Assembly: GCA_035041965.1 (NCBI GenBank)
Contig: JAPYMA010000272.1
Span: 1 to 64,000 of the forward strand
DNA from: Anisakis pegreffii
Lineage: Eukaryota; Nematoda; Chromadorea; Rhabditida; Anisakidae
Direction of reading: 5' to 3'
Length of the DNA stretch: 64,000 nt
In this document: positions 35,217 through 47,157 of the stretch, one piece after another
How positions within the stretch are numbered: position 1 is the first letter of the stretch
How the letters are laid out: each line of letters begins with the position of its first letter
Position numbers and translations under genes: made by a program
Notes under the pieces: model-generated
What the model was told of the DNA's origin: nothing
Database searches by the model: none
Seen by the model: only the letters and a program-made list of their open reading frames with translations

Positions 35217-36379
35217 TGAAATGCTCATTGTCAGTCCCAAGAGAAGAAAACGGCACTTCTCATCACTATGACGGAGCAATATTTGTGAATTGTAACAGCC
35301 TAAACTTTCAGTGATAAATCTGACGATGAATGATTTCTACAACGTGGAGAAAAGGAAATTTGTATGATTTTCATTCCAGAAGGTTGTTCATTTTCTCTCG
35401 CCAAGACCTTATTATTTTTTGTGTGCTTCAATAAAATATTATCTCTAAAACCGCATCCTGAGTTCGTGGTTATTTTTCTTCTATGTTGTGGATTGATTAC
35501 TTCGAAGTTTTTCCAACACATTCTTGTTTCCGAGATTCTACTGAATTCAGTTCAAACGTTTACATTTTCGGCAAAAATTCGGGAACTGGGGATGGGGACG
35601 AGACTGAGTTCACGTCTCGCCGCTCGCTGACATTCTTAAGACGACAATTCAGGATTTTCGACTATTGATTCCGCCCCAGCTTTCTACGATACCGGTTTTC
35701 TTTCTGTTCCGGCAGCGCAATCTAAGAAAGCGTCAATTCTCGCGATTAGGAAATTCATATTTCAGCAAAAGGTCACGAGTGCATTTTGGAACGACTAGTT
35801 TTTGTGGATGCATTTGAATGTTCCTGTCATTTAAGAAAACACTTCATGTTATTGTTGAAGATTATGAAGGCAAATTCGGAAATGCAGTTTTGCTTTGGAG
35901 GGATCGATATTTGTGGAGCAATGTTTGTCACTCTATGAGAAAGCTTATGAAGATTTTTTTGCAAGGCACTAGGAACGTATTCTCCAATGAGCTGATCTTC
36001 GTAAGTGCTTCTTTTGGAACTGAGGATATGTTTCGAAGCAAGCGAACGTACTAGCCCACGATGATGGCATTCGAATAGTCAACCAGGAACAGCTGCTAAC
36101 TGCTCAATTTCAGCAAAATTTCATCACATTCAGTTTTTGTTGCAGTTTCACCACTAATACTTTTTCTTTGCAAGTGAACACCAGTGGTATTCTATCCGCC
36201 ACAGCAGAATTGATCAATTTCTGTTGTAAAAGAAGGAATACTTCCTTGGATATTAATTCTGACCACACAGATAGCGAACCGATGGAAAGATTAATTTTGT
36301 TAGCATTAAAGTGGTATTTTTCTCGGAAAAATCAATGGGATTTTTTTTTTCTTCGCTCGAATAACATTTAATAAACACA

Positions 36380-39300
36380 CATTTAGAATATGAACTGGGT
36401 TTAGGCAAACATAGAGTTTATTAAATGTCAAATAATATGCAATAGGTGACTTAAACGTTTATGAAGATATTTATCACTCGAGAAAGAAATTTCAATCAAT
36501 AATCAACTTCGTTTCTCGAGAGAATTTTTCGTTTCTGAATCAGTTTTGTTGAGAAATTTACAATTTTTTTTGCGAAGAGAAATTCTTCGCATTTTTATGC
36601 AGCCGTTGAATGAAGCAGCACACACAATTTGTTTCTGTTCATCAATATAATCGATTGACTACGTCATGTAAGAGCTGAAGTTTTACATCTGAACGTCTTT
36701 CGTTTATTCATCGTCAGTGAATTGCCGTTCGAAAGCATCCGAAAAGAACGGGGAACTGCGTGCAGCCATAGTTCATTGATTTGTGCCCTCAGTGTTTGAT
36801 TCACTGAAGGAATGAATACATGTGAAAATCTCAACTGCGGTCGACAAAATTGATGTAAAGAATTGCAGTAGAGCGAATCATTTGATTGCTGTCAACTGCG
36901 TGAATGTTGAGTAGATTATTGACAAATTTCATTGTGAAATTCGCACTATCAAACAAGATTGTGCGGATGTTCGGTCGAAAAGAAATCTCAAAACAGAATA
37001 TAATTCAAGTATCAGGAAAGAATTTCGTAAAATGTATAGTTGTTTTTTTTCGCAGAACGACTCAGCTCTTTCAAATAAATCATCGATCCCGTATTCGCCA
37101 TAGCAACGCGAAATTGTTTCTGTTCTTCTAAATTTATGTTCACAAACACCGAACATTACTTGGAATAAAGAAATACGGTGAGTGATTTTCTGCGTTGTTT
37201 ACGTTCAACCGTAGTGCAATAAATTTATTAATCAACTAATACACCATCCACAAAACCATTCGATTGAATACGATCGATCACGATTGATGTAAAAAAGCAT
37301 CACGCGCTGCTTCGTAAGGTCGTTTTAAAATAGCATTAAATGAATCGTTTCACAACACCAAAAGTCACATGCACAATCACTGTAAACAAACCCATAAAAC
37401 ATAATGTGCTTTATCGTTTGCCCCTAATATACGAGCAATACTGTCATCTATTGAAGTGAAAAACTTTTTGCAGAATAATCAAAAGTTCATCCTTCTAATG
37501 CATACATTTCTCTCGTTCACTTCATACTCATAAAATTCGGTCGTTGTTGACGCATACTTAACGTCTCTTATTGCGCTTTTTTCATGGAATAAAATCCCTC
37601 TTTATCGTTCATCATTATCGAAGAAGATGTCAATCAGAAAATAATGATTGTATGTAGCATGTAGAACTGAAGTACAGCTTGCGTGTAGACCATATTGTTT
37701 AATCATTTAAAGAATTCTGTTGTACGGATGATGGTCGTCAAACCAAAACTCGGTGTGATTGGAAAGTGACTTAGTCGAGCATTTCAATAAGTTACCAAGA
37801 TCTCCAATTGACTGTCTTACGAAACGCAACTTTTACGTCCGTAACTGATCGAAACAATTGCAGAATTTTCGGAATGTGAAGTTGTTGGTGAATATTACAC
37901 AACCAAATTGAAATTGTTAACTCGTTGAATGATCGGTATAATTGGGAAGTTTTCATGCCAGATTATTTACGGAAAGCAATGAGAAAAGTTTGGATGAATT
38001 GGGAATTTACTCGATCAATCGAATTTTCGTTTCGCTAACCTAATTTCGATCCCTTATTATCGTTTACAATCACTCATGATCATCGTGACAATTAACAGTC
38101 ATTGTGAAAATGCTCTTTTTTTCGGAATGTGAAGGTATTGGTGAATATTTCACAATCAAATTGTTTCGTGATAAATCATGGGAATGTAAGCGCTTATGAA
38201 GCTGGCTGAGATAAACAGAGTTCATCACAACTGATAAGACTTGAATGATAATGCTTTCGAAAGCATTCGCTTCGCCTTTGAACACTAATTGTAAGGGTTG
38301 AATTTTCGTTGCTGGTTGTAAAGTGGTGGTATCAGTGACGAGAAATGAAACGAGTATGCAGGTTGATATTGGACGAGATGTGCATCAGATGAGCAGATCA
38401 CAACGTACTCTTTATGCTGATTATTCTTTCGCTCATTGTCTAACATCAGTATGAACCAAAAGGTGTGTGATTGTGAGGCAATCTATCAATCGGTTTGAAA
38501 TATTAACCGACAATGATTTTTTGATCTTAAAGTATTATCAAGGTAATGAGTGCAGAGAACCCACCTTGAGGATGTAGACTCGTTTGGTTCAACCGTGTTC
38601 ATGTTATGTTATCATAGAGGGTTCAAATGATGGTGGGAGTTTGTTGCCATGCTGTCATCGATTCAGTTATTGATGAAGAAACAGTTATGAAATGGAGTAC
38701 TTGCAATGTAAACAACCAGAGTTAGGGAAGTACTACTGGAAATTGCACAGAGTGAATAAAGTGGATGATGAAACTTCACTGGTAAAAACTGACCCAGTGT
38801 CGAAATTGTTTGCATATTATTTGCTGACTGCATTGCCTCTTAATTCCGAACAAAAAATTTATCACGATTTTTTTCGCAATAGTGGCAGGAATAAAAGTGA
38901 TTGCAAGTAATCAAAGTTAAAGATTCATTGTGATTTTAAACACGAACAATATTTCCCTTTGGCTGAATTTAAATTAAAAATTAATGAGGAGTGATGACTG
39001 TGCAGCAAAAAGACATTGGGTAATTATTGTCACAAAGCAATAAAACCATGAAAGTTTCAATACTTCGCTGTCGATTCTGCAGGATGTGGACTCATCATAC
39101 CGTTTTTTTAACAAGAATCATTCCATGGATAACACCACCAAAATTATGAACAAATTTCTTGTGTGCTTTACAACAGTTGGAAGTTGTGAACATTATAATT
39201 TTGCATGCACAAGCAGGTTAATGACCGAGAAGAAAGAAGGATTTTGGTGAAGTGAGCCACATACCTCTCTTACAGATATCGTTAGAAAGATATTTGATTC

Positions 39301-39600
39301 TTGTCAACCACTATTGCCTTCATTCATTTCGTGTCAACTGATGGTTGGCTGAAATACTAGGCAAAGAAAGTTGCCGATCATTAGTGCCTATACAGCAATG
39401 TTTGCATATGAACGAAAATATCTTTGTTTATGTGAAGATAAGCATTGTCTTTTAAGAGACCAAACCTATCGATGATAAGATGATCGAGCGATCGATCGAT
39501 GCAGTTCTCATCAGCTCTATGAGCACAAAGATCATGTCACATGAAACATGTTTACACATAATCTTGCACTGAACACACCATAACACGTTTAGAAGTGCTC
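36380..39600. other. No supported gene; one direct repeat
   Basis: A 50-bp box, TTTTCGGAATGTGAAG with TTGGTGAATATT and CAAATTG, occurs at 37866-37915 and again at 38119-38168. A perfect inverted pair CTCGAGAAA/TTTCTCGAG lies at 36477-36520. An ORF at 38692-38910 (+) has weak coding character and no splice context. Confidence 0.35.
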
Positions 39601-39653
39601 AACATTAACAAGCTATATGTGAGTAAAATGTTGATGCATAAAACTGCAATTAC

Positions 39654-39724
39654 AGTTGGCTCTTTCAACTGTATTCGTGCAAGTTCACGAACACGATCTA
39701 CCTTTTCGGAACGAAGCGCTTCAT
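39654..39724 (-). CDS. Isolated exon-like segment
   Basis: Bounded by a strong acceptor (GGTTTTCACAG, phase 1) and a donor (ACT then gtaatt, phase 0). The 71-base segment encodes a charged, helical-looking peptide, EALRSEKVDRVRELARIQLK. No adjoining exon was identified with confidence. It could be the 3' continuation of the gene at 41.07-42.63 kb through an alternative splice, or a chance exon. Confidence 0.3.
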
Positions 39725-39771
39725 CTGTGAAAACCACTCAACTAAGCAGCTCGACCTCAAATCATACTAGT

Positions 39772-39849
39772 GCAAATGATGCAAATTTCTACTCTTACAA
39801 TTAGCAACCCTGAATGAGGTTGCTAAAAGTAGAAATTTGTATCATTTGC
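39772..39849. ncRNA. Long stem-loop, miRNA-precursor-like
   Basis: The 78-base stretch folds on itself. GCAAATGAT (39772-39780) pairs with ATCATTTGC (39841-39849), CAAATTTCTACT pairs with AGTAGAAATTTG, and after a 6-base asymmetric bulge AGCAACC pairs with GGTTGCT around an 8-base loop. About 28 base pairs with one mismatch is within the size of animal miRNA precursors. No known mature miRNA was recognised, and a small inverted-repeat element is the main alternative. Confidence 0.4.
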
Positions 39850-40172
39850 AGTAGCTAAGAGTAAAAAATTGTTACCTTTCATTTATTCATTGTTGCGACT
39901 TCCATCTGTACTTCTATTCACAGACAAATTCGTTGGAAAATTTATGAGTGGGAAGAGACCAGGCAATTAAAGTCACTTAGGCGACAAGTTCTTTTTTACT
40001 TGACAAAGTTGGTCGACAATTTGCCAGCTTTACTTGAATACTACATATGCTTCCCTAAAGCATGATTCCCTAAATGGAACAAAATGTACTTCTTAAGTTG
40101 ATCATTCATTTCTCTAATATGAAATGGTCACAATTACTTACAATTAGCTATAAACTACCTTGACAAACGGAT

Positions 40173-40250
40173 ACCAAGATAGCTTAGTCGGGAGAGTGTT
40201 AGACTAAAGGTCTGAATGTCGCTTTAAGCGAGGAGAAATTCGGAATTTAG
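40173..40250 (+). pseudogene. tRNA-Phe-derived sequence (pseudogene or SINE head)
   Basis: The 5' half matches a tRNA-Phe plan: TAGCTTAGTCGGGAGAG covers the D arm and A box, followed by a perfect-size anticodon arm, TTAGA-CTAAAGG-TCTGA, with anticodon AAA in place of the usual GAA. The T arm and 3' acceptor strand do not fit: no GGTTCGA box and no partner for the 5' acceptor. It is therefore not a working tRNA gene. Confidence 0.5.
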
Positions 40251-40346
40251 TAGTGCTTAAAAGATTCATGCTTCGTGTGTCTCGAACTTCCACAGTACTT
40301 TCTTGCTTGGTGCAGAATCGCCAATAACCAAGTGATGCTCAAGCGT

Positions 40347-40431
40347 GGAGCCAAAAAAAATTTTTGCTCCCTTAAAAAGTTATGATGGCAACATTCAATA
40401 CCCGGAACTAAGACTGTCATGACAGTTTTTC
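40347..40431 (+). repeat. Two short hairpins downstream of the tRNA-like head
   Basis: GGAGC and GCTCC flank an A/T tract at 40347-40370. At 40413-40426 is the perfect palindrome ACTGTCATGACAGT, followed by five T. T5 after a hairpin is a plausible Pol III stop, about 255 bases from the tRNA-like start. Confidence 0.45.
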
Positions 40432-41064
40432 CCAGAGCCCGAGTGGAGCAGAGTGAATTTCAAGAGCGCGAGTGGCGGATTTGAAAATGCAAAGCCAAAA
40501 CCGGAGTCGAAAATGTTAAGAACACGTATCCGGGGTTGAAACAATTTTTTCAAATTGGGCATTGCTGGTCATAGATCAACTTGTAACCTCATTCATAGTA
40601 CCAAAGTACTGCCTCGAAACCGAACGCTCAGGATGAATGAACGTTACAGATCTTCAGTGCTAGTGCAACACACCACACACACATCGCAGTATACGTACGT
40701 TCTTACATTCATGGATGGATCCTGCCTGGCCACTACTCCACTGGACTTTATGAACACTTGCAATCTGCAGTCTGTACTCGTTTAGTGAGCATTTCGTTGA
40801 TTGGTAACTGTTCATTCGTTATCGTTGTTTGTCAGTATTGCTTATTTAATTGTTCATTTAATATGTTCGAATGAGTGCTCATCAATATATGCTTTGTTCA
40901 GTTTTGCATTATTTGCTAGCTTTGTTCGCACTTTTTTTGATGAACAAAGCTCACTGCCAATACTGCTGGACAAATCTCATTATTTTCAAGGATTGGAAAT
41001 CTTGCTTCAGCATAGACGGCTATTTTAATGCTTTTCAAATTATACCTCCCACTTTTGCACTAAC

Positions 41065-42625
41065 TCATAATTCCGTTGATTCCACACTTTTGAAGGTCTT
41101 CTGTTCTTGTGTGTCCACTCGTAGGCGAAAACTGACACATGATTTCTGATGTGAGTTGGATGAGTTTAAAACAAAGATTTTTATCACTATCACAGCAGAG
41201 TGCAGAAAATAAACGGTGAATCTCGTTCACTTTGATTAGACAAAAAATTATGAGTTTGTGGAACTTCTCACTGGTGAAGACGCGGCCGATGCCTTTCTTG
41301 AGAGATCCATAACCACATCTCGGTGATCCGCAAATGATCGTACGTTCATAGGTGACTGATGAATTTTCTCGAGATACTGTTCTTGGCATATTACTTCCAA
41401 ATCTTTACATTCTTCGAGTTGCTTTTCGTCCAGCTTGCGATCACCTCGTCTACGACGCTCCTGAAATATGTTTTTGGCTTTTGGAAAATTCACTCCGTTG
41501 TAACCGTGTTGCTTTCACAACGCTAGTGAAAATAATCCGATCGCATTATAGGTTCAATTATTGAAAATGATACAATTTAATAAACTAAACAGATAGGTTG
41601 ACCCGAGCATGTCAAAGGCACAATAATTCTTTCTCGTCAAGCGTCATTGCTTGTATTCAATGCATATCGATTCAAAGGGATGCAAGTTAGAAGAAAACAA
41701 CTTCACGAAAAAGTATCGGCAGCTCTTGCTTTATTTGAAAAGAATATTTTGCTTATTCAAATGAATGAATGCTTCGTTGGAATAAGTGAAAAGAAATGAG
41801 TACTCCACATTTTGATAGCCTTTTTTTTTGAATTCATTTCTTCTTCATACCCCTCGTTTCATAGTGTTATTTTCTTTCATCATGGTTGCAAATGATCCTA
41901 GAGAGTCATCGTTATCTAGAGACTGATTATTACAAACACTCCAAACAAACAATATTTTCTTCTTGTAATACATGCATACTCACAGCGATATTTCAAAGAG
42001 ATCAGAAGGGTAATCGTGGTTTTCTCAGAACATCAGCTTTACACATTCGGTGTTGTCAACTGCAGTAATGAGAATTTAAATTTTGAAATAATCATATAAT
42101 TTACGATGAAACAAGCCTGTATAATGCTCGGAACTGTTGATATCGTTCATTTTGGTACTTGTTCAAACTGTACGTTTGAAAGAACAGATCCTGTGATGAC
42201 TCTTCTTCCTAATACATGTGCCAATTAATTTCATTCTGCATTTCATCATAAACTTATGTTCTTGCAGATCACAAAAACAGCAACTAAATGGAATCATAAT
42301 TCGAAATATAAACGAGTAAATTCGGCTGCAAATCTGATGGAAGAAGTTGTTATAAGATTGAAGTAGCATTCGATTATTGATAAAATTGGTTTGATAGGGT
42401 GATTTTATCATTAGAATTGGTTTTTGATGAATGCATCGTAAACATTTAATCGTGTGATCAAATGTTCAAACTAAATTTGCACGGAATGAAAACTTTGTTT
42501 GTCACTATCTTCTCAACAAAATCTACAAAATATTTTATTGCCATCTCAATAATTTCACATGTTTTTTTTTAAATTTTAAGTATCCTTCTACGGTGCCATC
42601 TTGTTCGCTTATCAATCGCTCAACG
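41065..42625 (-). CDS. Multi-exon gene, unrecognised charged protein (3' part)
   Basis: Exons in transcript order: 42592-42625 (possible, 34 nt), 42113-42208, 41272-41460 and 41065-41145 (ending TGA). All internal junctions are phase 0. The acceptors (CATATTTCAG, CTCACATCAG) and the donor at 41271 (CCA then gtgaga) are good; the donor after 42113 (CTT then gtttca) is weaker. The protein part is highly charged: EEESSQDLFFQTYSLNKYQN in the first main exon, a strongly basic then acidic helix (ERRRRGDRKLDEKQLEECKD) in the second, and a C-terminal tail ending FKSVESTEL. The middle exon is probably coiled coil. No domain was recognised. Upstream exons were not traced beyond 42.6 kb. The coding call rests on splice framing and amino-acid composition. 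Confidence 0.45.
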
Positions 42626-42639
42626 CTTGAAGGTTTTAT

Positions 42640-44540
42640 GCTCTTTAGTTATTCGAATCGCTATCATACACCAATGGAAACTGAAATTTTCTTAATTTGT
42701 ATTGAAGAATTACACGGTAGCCATGAAGACTATTGTATAAATGAATGATGATCAGACCGATAAATTAACGATTACCGATAAACATTCAAAATCCAGTTCA
42801 ACCTAAACTTGCAGTCATTACTCACTGCTAAATTGACGCTCTCGTTGGAACCGTACAGCAATAAAATTCATAGATTTTTGCATTCTCTATCGGACGATGC
42901 AGATTGATAACCTCGAATAGTTTATCACTTTTCCGTTGCTGTTCGCGATAACAAGCTGCTGAGGATTGTTTATGTGGCACTGTAGATATAATACCACTAC
43001 ACTAATAATTTTGTGAAGGATATTCCCAATTCAAAGGATCGTTAATCAGTGGTTGTGGTTTCATTGAATATTTATGATTACAGATTAATTTTAGATTCTA
43101 TTTTAAGGTGGAAGTTCGAATGTCTACCAACGGTGGCTGTTTGTCGTGGAGATGAACTTATAGGTGTTGGAGGCTAAGATGTTTATGGGTTGTATGAAAC
43201 TTGGCCTTTCATCATCCCGCAAGAAATCAAATCTGTACTCGAAATGCGAGTATGGCAAGATTGCATTAAGTCCGTTCAACTTCATAGCACATAACTTTAC
43301 TTATCGAAATAGTTTCTGTTCACATTAAGTTTACTTATTGAAATAGTTACCGTTCCCTCATTTTTTGTCGTTCAGTTTCTTATCATCAGTTCATATTCCA
43401 TATCAATGGTTTCACCACTTACTTACTCATTTATTTTGAGCACTTAATTCCATCAACAATAGGCAATTTATCCATGTACCATAACAAGAACATCATTAAT
43501 ATTTATAAAAGGGACAAAAATCAAAATTAAAGCATTTGCTTTAATTCATCACTGAAATACTTTTGTGATTCAGCAGAAAATGCTGGCCATTCCGAAGGGT
43601 TTCGGCGAACGATAAAGATGAGTTGAAGCGATGTAATGAATCGTCTTTATGGACCCGTCTTGACGATCAGCTTCACATACCAATTATTATTGATAACTTA
43701 GAATGAATGATAAGAATAATGAATCATAAAGTGAATGAAATCATAATTTTCTGTTTCAGTTGATTAGAGACATTTACTACAAGCTTTTTGTCGTGAAACG
43801 ATATGTGTCATTTAATTTTTAATGGTGTTGCATTGTAATTTGGTGGTGACAACATTGCATCGAAACACCTTTGACGGAGGATGACGAATCTCTCCTTTTT
43901 GCAACCATTTTGTTGACAATTCTGAACAAATGATAATGTTTTGGAGAAATTTCTATGCCATTTGCACTTGCGATTAATTTATTTTGGTTCCCCATTTCAC
44001 TTTTTCACATACTCTTTGCCTTCTTTCCATTTGTCATCAGAGGCATTCTAACCGCTTTCTAACCTTCACACAATCCGTTTTCCATTAGAATTCATCACAA
44101 GTGGGCATATAGTTCCGTTTCTTGCATATTCCTCTCCAAAGAACTAGAAACGAAATCAACTATGAAAAAACTGACGAAATCAATATCGCGAGCACTCTTT
44201 TATTCCGTGTTCAATTGTTTAAAACATTCTAATTAACTGTTGCATAATTTTCGAATATTCATGTGGCAGTATTTCACATCAGTCAAATTTCAGTTATTCA
44301 ATTGTAAAATGTCACGTTAAAATTTTGCATAACGGTGTCCTCCTTTGATTTCATTCAACATTCCATCTTTCCGATATTTTGTGTTTTCAGTGTTTCGTCT
44401 CATTCCAGTTGAATATCTACTGTAAAAATACGTAACGTTGGCACTCCAACTGTATTTTTCTTTATTTCGTTTCATTTACGAATAAATAATTTCGATTATT
44501 AAAAAGGGCAGATGTTATATAGACAATCAGACCTACGACC
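42640..44540. other. No supported gene
   Basis: AT-rich. A possible 14-base microexon near 42.7 kb on the - strand could feed the gene at 41-42.6 kb, but this is speculative. Nothing else was seen. Confidence 0.3.
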
Positions 44541-44599
44541 AAAACCATAATGCATCATTGAAATATGCGTAGTACGTTTGCTATTGGTCTTTTCGAACG

Positions 44600-45705
44600 G
44601 TCTGGAAACCCAGACTGACTGCGCCAGAAGTTGCATCGCAATGTACAATCGCTAAAGCCCTCCGATCGGTATTCATTCTAATACTCTGCCGTCAATTTAG
44701 TTCAAACCATCATGTGCCAGCTGAACGAAATAGGCGACGATGTCAGTGAACCGTTTCTGGAGACGCCTCTCGAGGGTGACTTGCATAAATAGGCACTGCT
44801 TGAAATCTAATACGAAAAGCTACGCACCCTTGAATGGAACGCTGATCAATTGCGTTCAAAACTCCAAATCATGGTGGAAATACGAGAACAAATAAGATGG
44901 TCAAATCCAACCGAGCGATCGAAATTCGCAGCACACCCAATTGAGGCGATAAGCAAATCAGAGTCAAACTCATGTCAGGTTTTGTAGCAATTCTTCGAAA
45001 GACCAATCAACATCGTCAACAAGACAATGACATCAAGTCCAATGAGAAGAAAGAACCTGATACCAGTTCTTTTTGCAGCGATCAGCGTTGGAGAGCTCAA
45101 CGTGATCACTTTAAGAGTGTAGAACCTCGAACAGGTTGGGTAAAGCAACTGAAGCATTGCTTGCGACGTCTCAAGAAAGACCACTTTTCATCAATCTGCT
45201 TTTCTCATTCCGTTGGCATGCACAGATAAGCGACTTCGTTGTTGTTCCCTTGTTTCGTTGGAACGTCCATTTTGATTATTTATTTTAACTGATGCTTTTA
45301 ATATCTCAACATTGCCAAAGATAGTCCCGTATAATTTCTTCCCAAGAACTTCGAATTCGAGGGTGTATTTCATTGACTGATTGAAAAGAAAACAAATCAG
45401 GTATTTAAACACATTTATAAACACATTTACATTTGCACTCACAAGTATTCATTTTCAAGAATTTGCGATGGATCACTTTGACGGGATATCGACCGTCAGC
45501 GCATTGTTCAATACCGCAAAAGCAATCGCAAGCATCACACGCTGAAAGCATTCTCGAATCCATCAAACACTTCCGGAGGTTTCGGGTCTATCAGACCCGA
45601 TATGCGAAATTTATCAATTTACTCAATGCTTACAAAAACACTTCGAAACAATCGAATGCATTCAGGACGGAAACCATGAGCGTGAAAACTGAGAGAGTAT
45701 TTTGA
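44600..45705 (+). pseudogene. Decayed retrotransposon gag-like relic
   Basis: Coding-like stretches in the + direction are split by stops and frame changes. A charged segment near 44.71-44.95 kb (MCQLNEIGDDVSEPFLE; YEKLRTLEWNADQLRSKLQ) is followed at about 45.15-45.22 kb by a segment with the spacing of a retroviral-type zinc knuckle (C-X2-X-X4-H-X4-C, HCLRRLKKDHFSSIC) in which the second cysteine is Arg. A further helical segment lies at 45.47-45.70 kb. The order suits the gag part of an LTR element such as BEL/Pao. No reverse transcriptase and no LTRs were found. It is clearly non-functional. Confidence 0.35.
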
Positions 45706-45711
45706 ACTGAC

Positions 45712-47157
45712 TTGAGAGAAGGTTGGCGAGGCTTGTTGATGTTTCGAAAGCGCATATTTCAAGCTTCCAAATGATATCAACTAATGTGTTGTTCTGATTG
45801 TATTGATGCCAGCACTGCAGACCGCGATAAATTAAATCACGTGCAATTGCATGCTCATACGGTTGCAAGGCTTGATTCAATCGATCATGAATGCACGACT
45901 CCTCATTCACAAGTACGTTCGATGAACCACAACAGATTGGCTCGAATCTAAATACAACAATCGAATCATGCTTGTTTTTCAAAGTTCAAGGGTGAGGGAA
46001 GAATCACCTGGAGTATATTTTATTTTACAGGACTTCTTGCCTTGAAGATCTTTTCTCAGTAACCCTTTGCCGTGGAGTACTGTTGTCATAGATCTACATA
46101 ACGCTACATCGTCAATACTTTTAAAATTCCCGAAATCCGTCAGGAATTCCAAAATAATTATTTCGATCACTGATCAGAATATTTATTGATCACTCTTTTG
46201 TCGTGAATACGCTAGTTGAAGATGGCTGTTGAATGATACAATGTGAGAACTCGATTCATTTAGAAGTGTGAACTCATACAATGTCGCCTCTGTGCTCTCC
46301 TCGACCATGTACGCATGAAAGCCGGCTAACCACGTTGCCCCCATACAACCTTCCGGAGCACCGGAGCATTGCGGTGCGCTCGGCAATCGCTCACATTGCA
46401 CCTGAATAATGAATTGATCGGAATATCACCTGAGTATGAATGTTCATTCATTTTAATGCATTCTGGTTACTAGTAATCACCACTGAACACAACAAACAGT
46501 GGTTCATTACATCTATTTTCATTCACTGGTTTTTCCTGGAAGCCACTGAACACTTTCCTCTTCTTCTGGTCGGATGCAGTTTTAAATGAATACATGAAAA
46601 GAATTTTACCGCAACTTCGATGGAATAAAGCAAGAGAACAATTCGATCTCATTAAATGAATCGAAAAGATAATGTTCACGAAGATCGGTGCAATTACAAT
46701 CCTCCCCTCTCCCCCTTCCCTGAGGAATGCATCCGAATTCGTATGAATGATAGTACCTTCGATTCTCATGATAGAATAGGTAGTACAGTATACTGATAAT
46801 AATATGTATGGGCTCATGAGTGTTTACCAAAAAAATTAACCAGAAAATGAGTGTTTGTGAAACTATTGAATTATGATCACTACAAAAACTGGATCAGACA
46901 ATGATGATGATCATATTGATAACGAAAATAAAAGTAATAACTACAGTGAATAAACAACCAACAAGTGAGGTATCTTTTTCAATGAGGTCACAATAAATGG
47001 TTAGTGCACCAGATTTTTGATAAGATGAAGTATGTCGATAAATTGCCGATACTCGATAGCCACGTTCACATTCCATCGAATACGACGACATCGACGGTGT
47101 TACGGCGAATGTTTGTGAATGGATCAAGTTAATGAGCAGTACGAATAATACTTTCAT
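45712..47157 (-). CDS. Cysteine-containing secreted-type gene, exon model incomplete
   Basis: An ATG at 47157 starts a signal peptide (MKVLFVLLINLIHSQTFA) followed by MECERGYRVSAIYRHTSSYQ and ALTIYCDLI, an arrangement loosely like dermatopontin (Cys, Gly, alternating hydrophobics, closing Cys). Further exon-like, Cys-bearing pieces follow on the - strand: 46619-46719 (EDCNCTDLREHYLFDSFNEI, acceptor CCTCAG, donor gtaaaa), about 46183-46389 (VQCERLPSAPQCSGAPEGCM, acceptor TTATTCAG, with a TAA inside AATAAA at its end), 46008-46117 (DDVALCRSMTTV; KKSCKIKY) and 45712-45947 (ICCGSSN; LQCWHQYN; LEICAF). The splice phases of these pieces do not all agree, so exons are missing, or the locus is more than one gene or partly broken. 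Confidence 0.35.

Noticed and set aside
35360..36060. Chain of plus-strand frames as a gene
   Set aside because: Coding-like pieces change frame and are interrupted by stops; at best a relic, so not annotated as a CDS.
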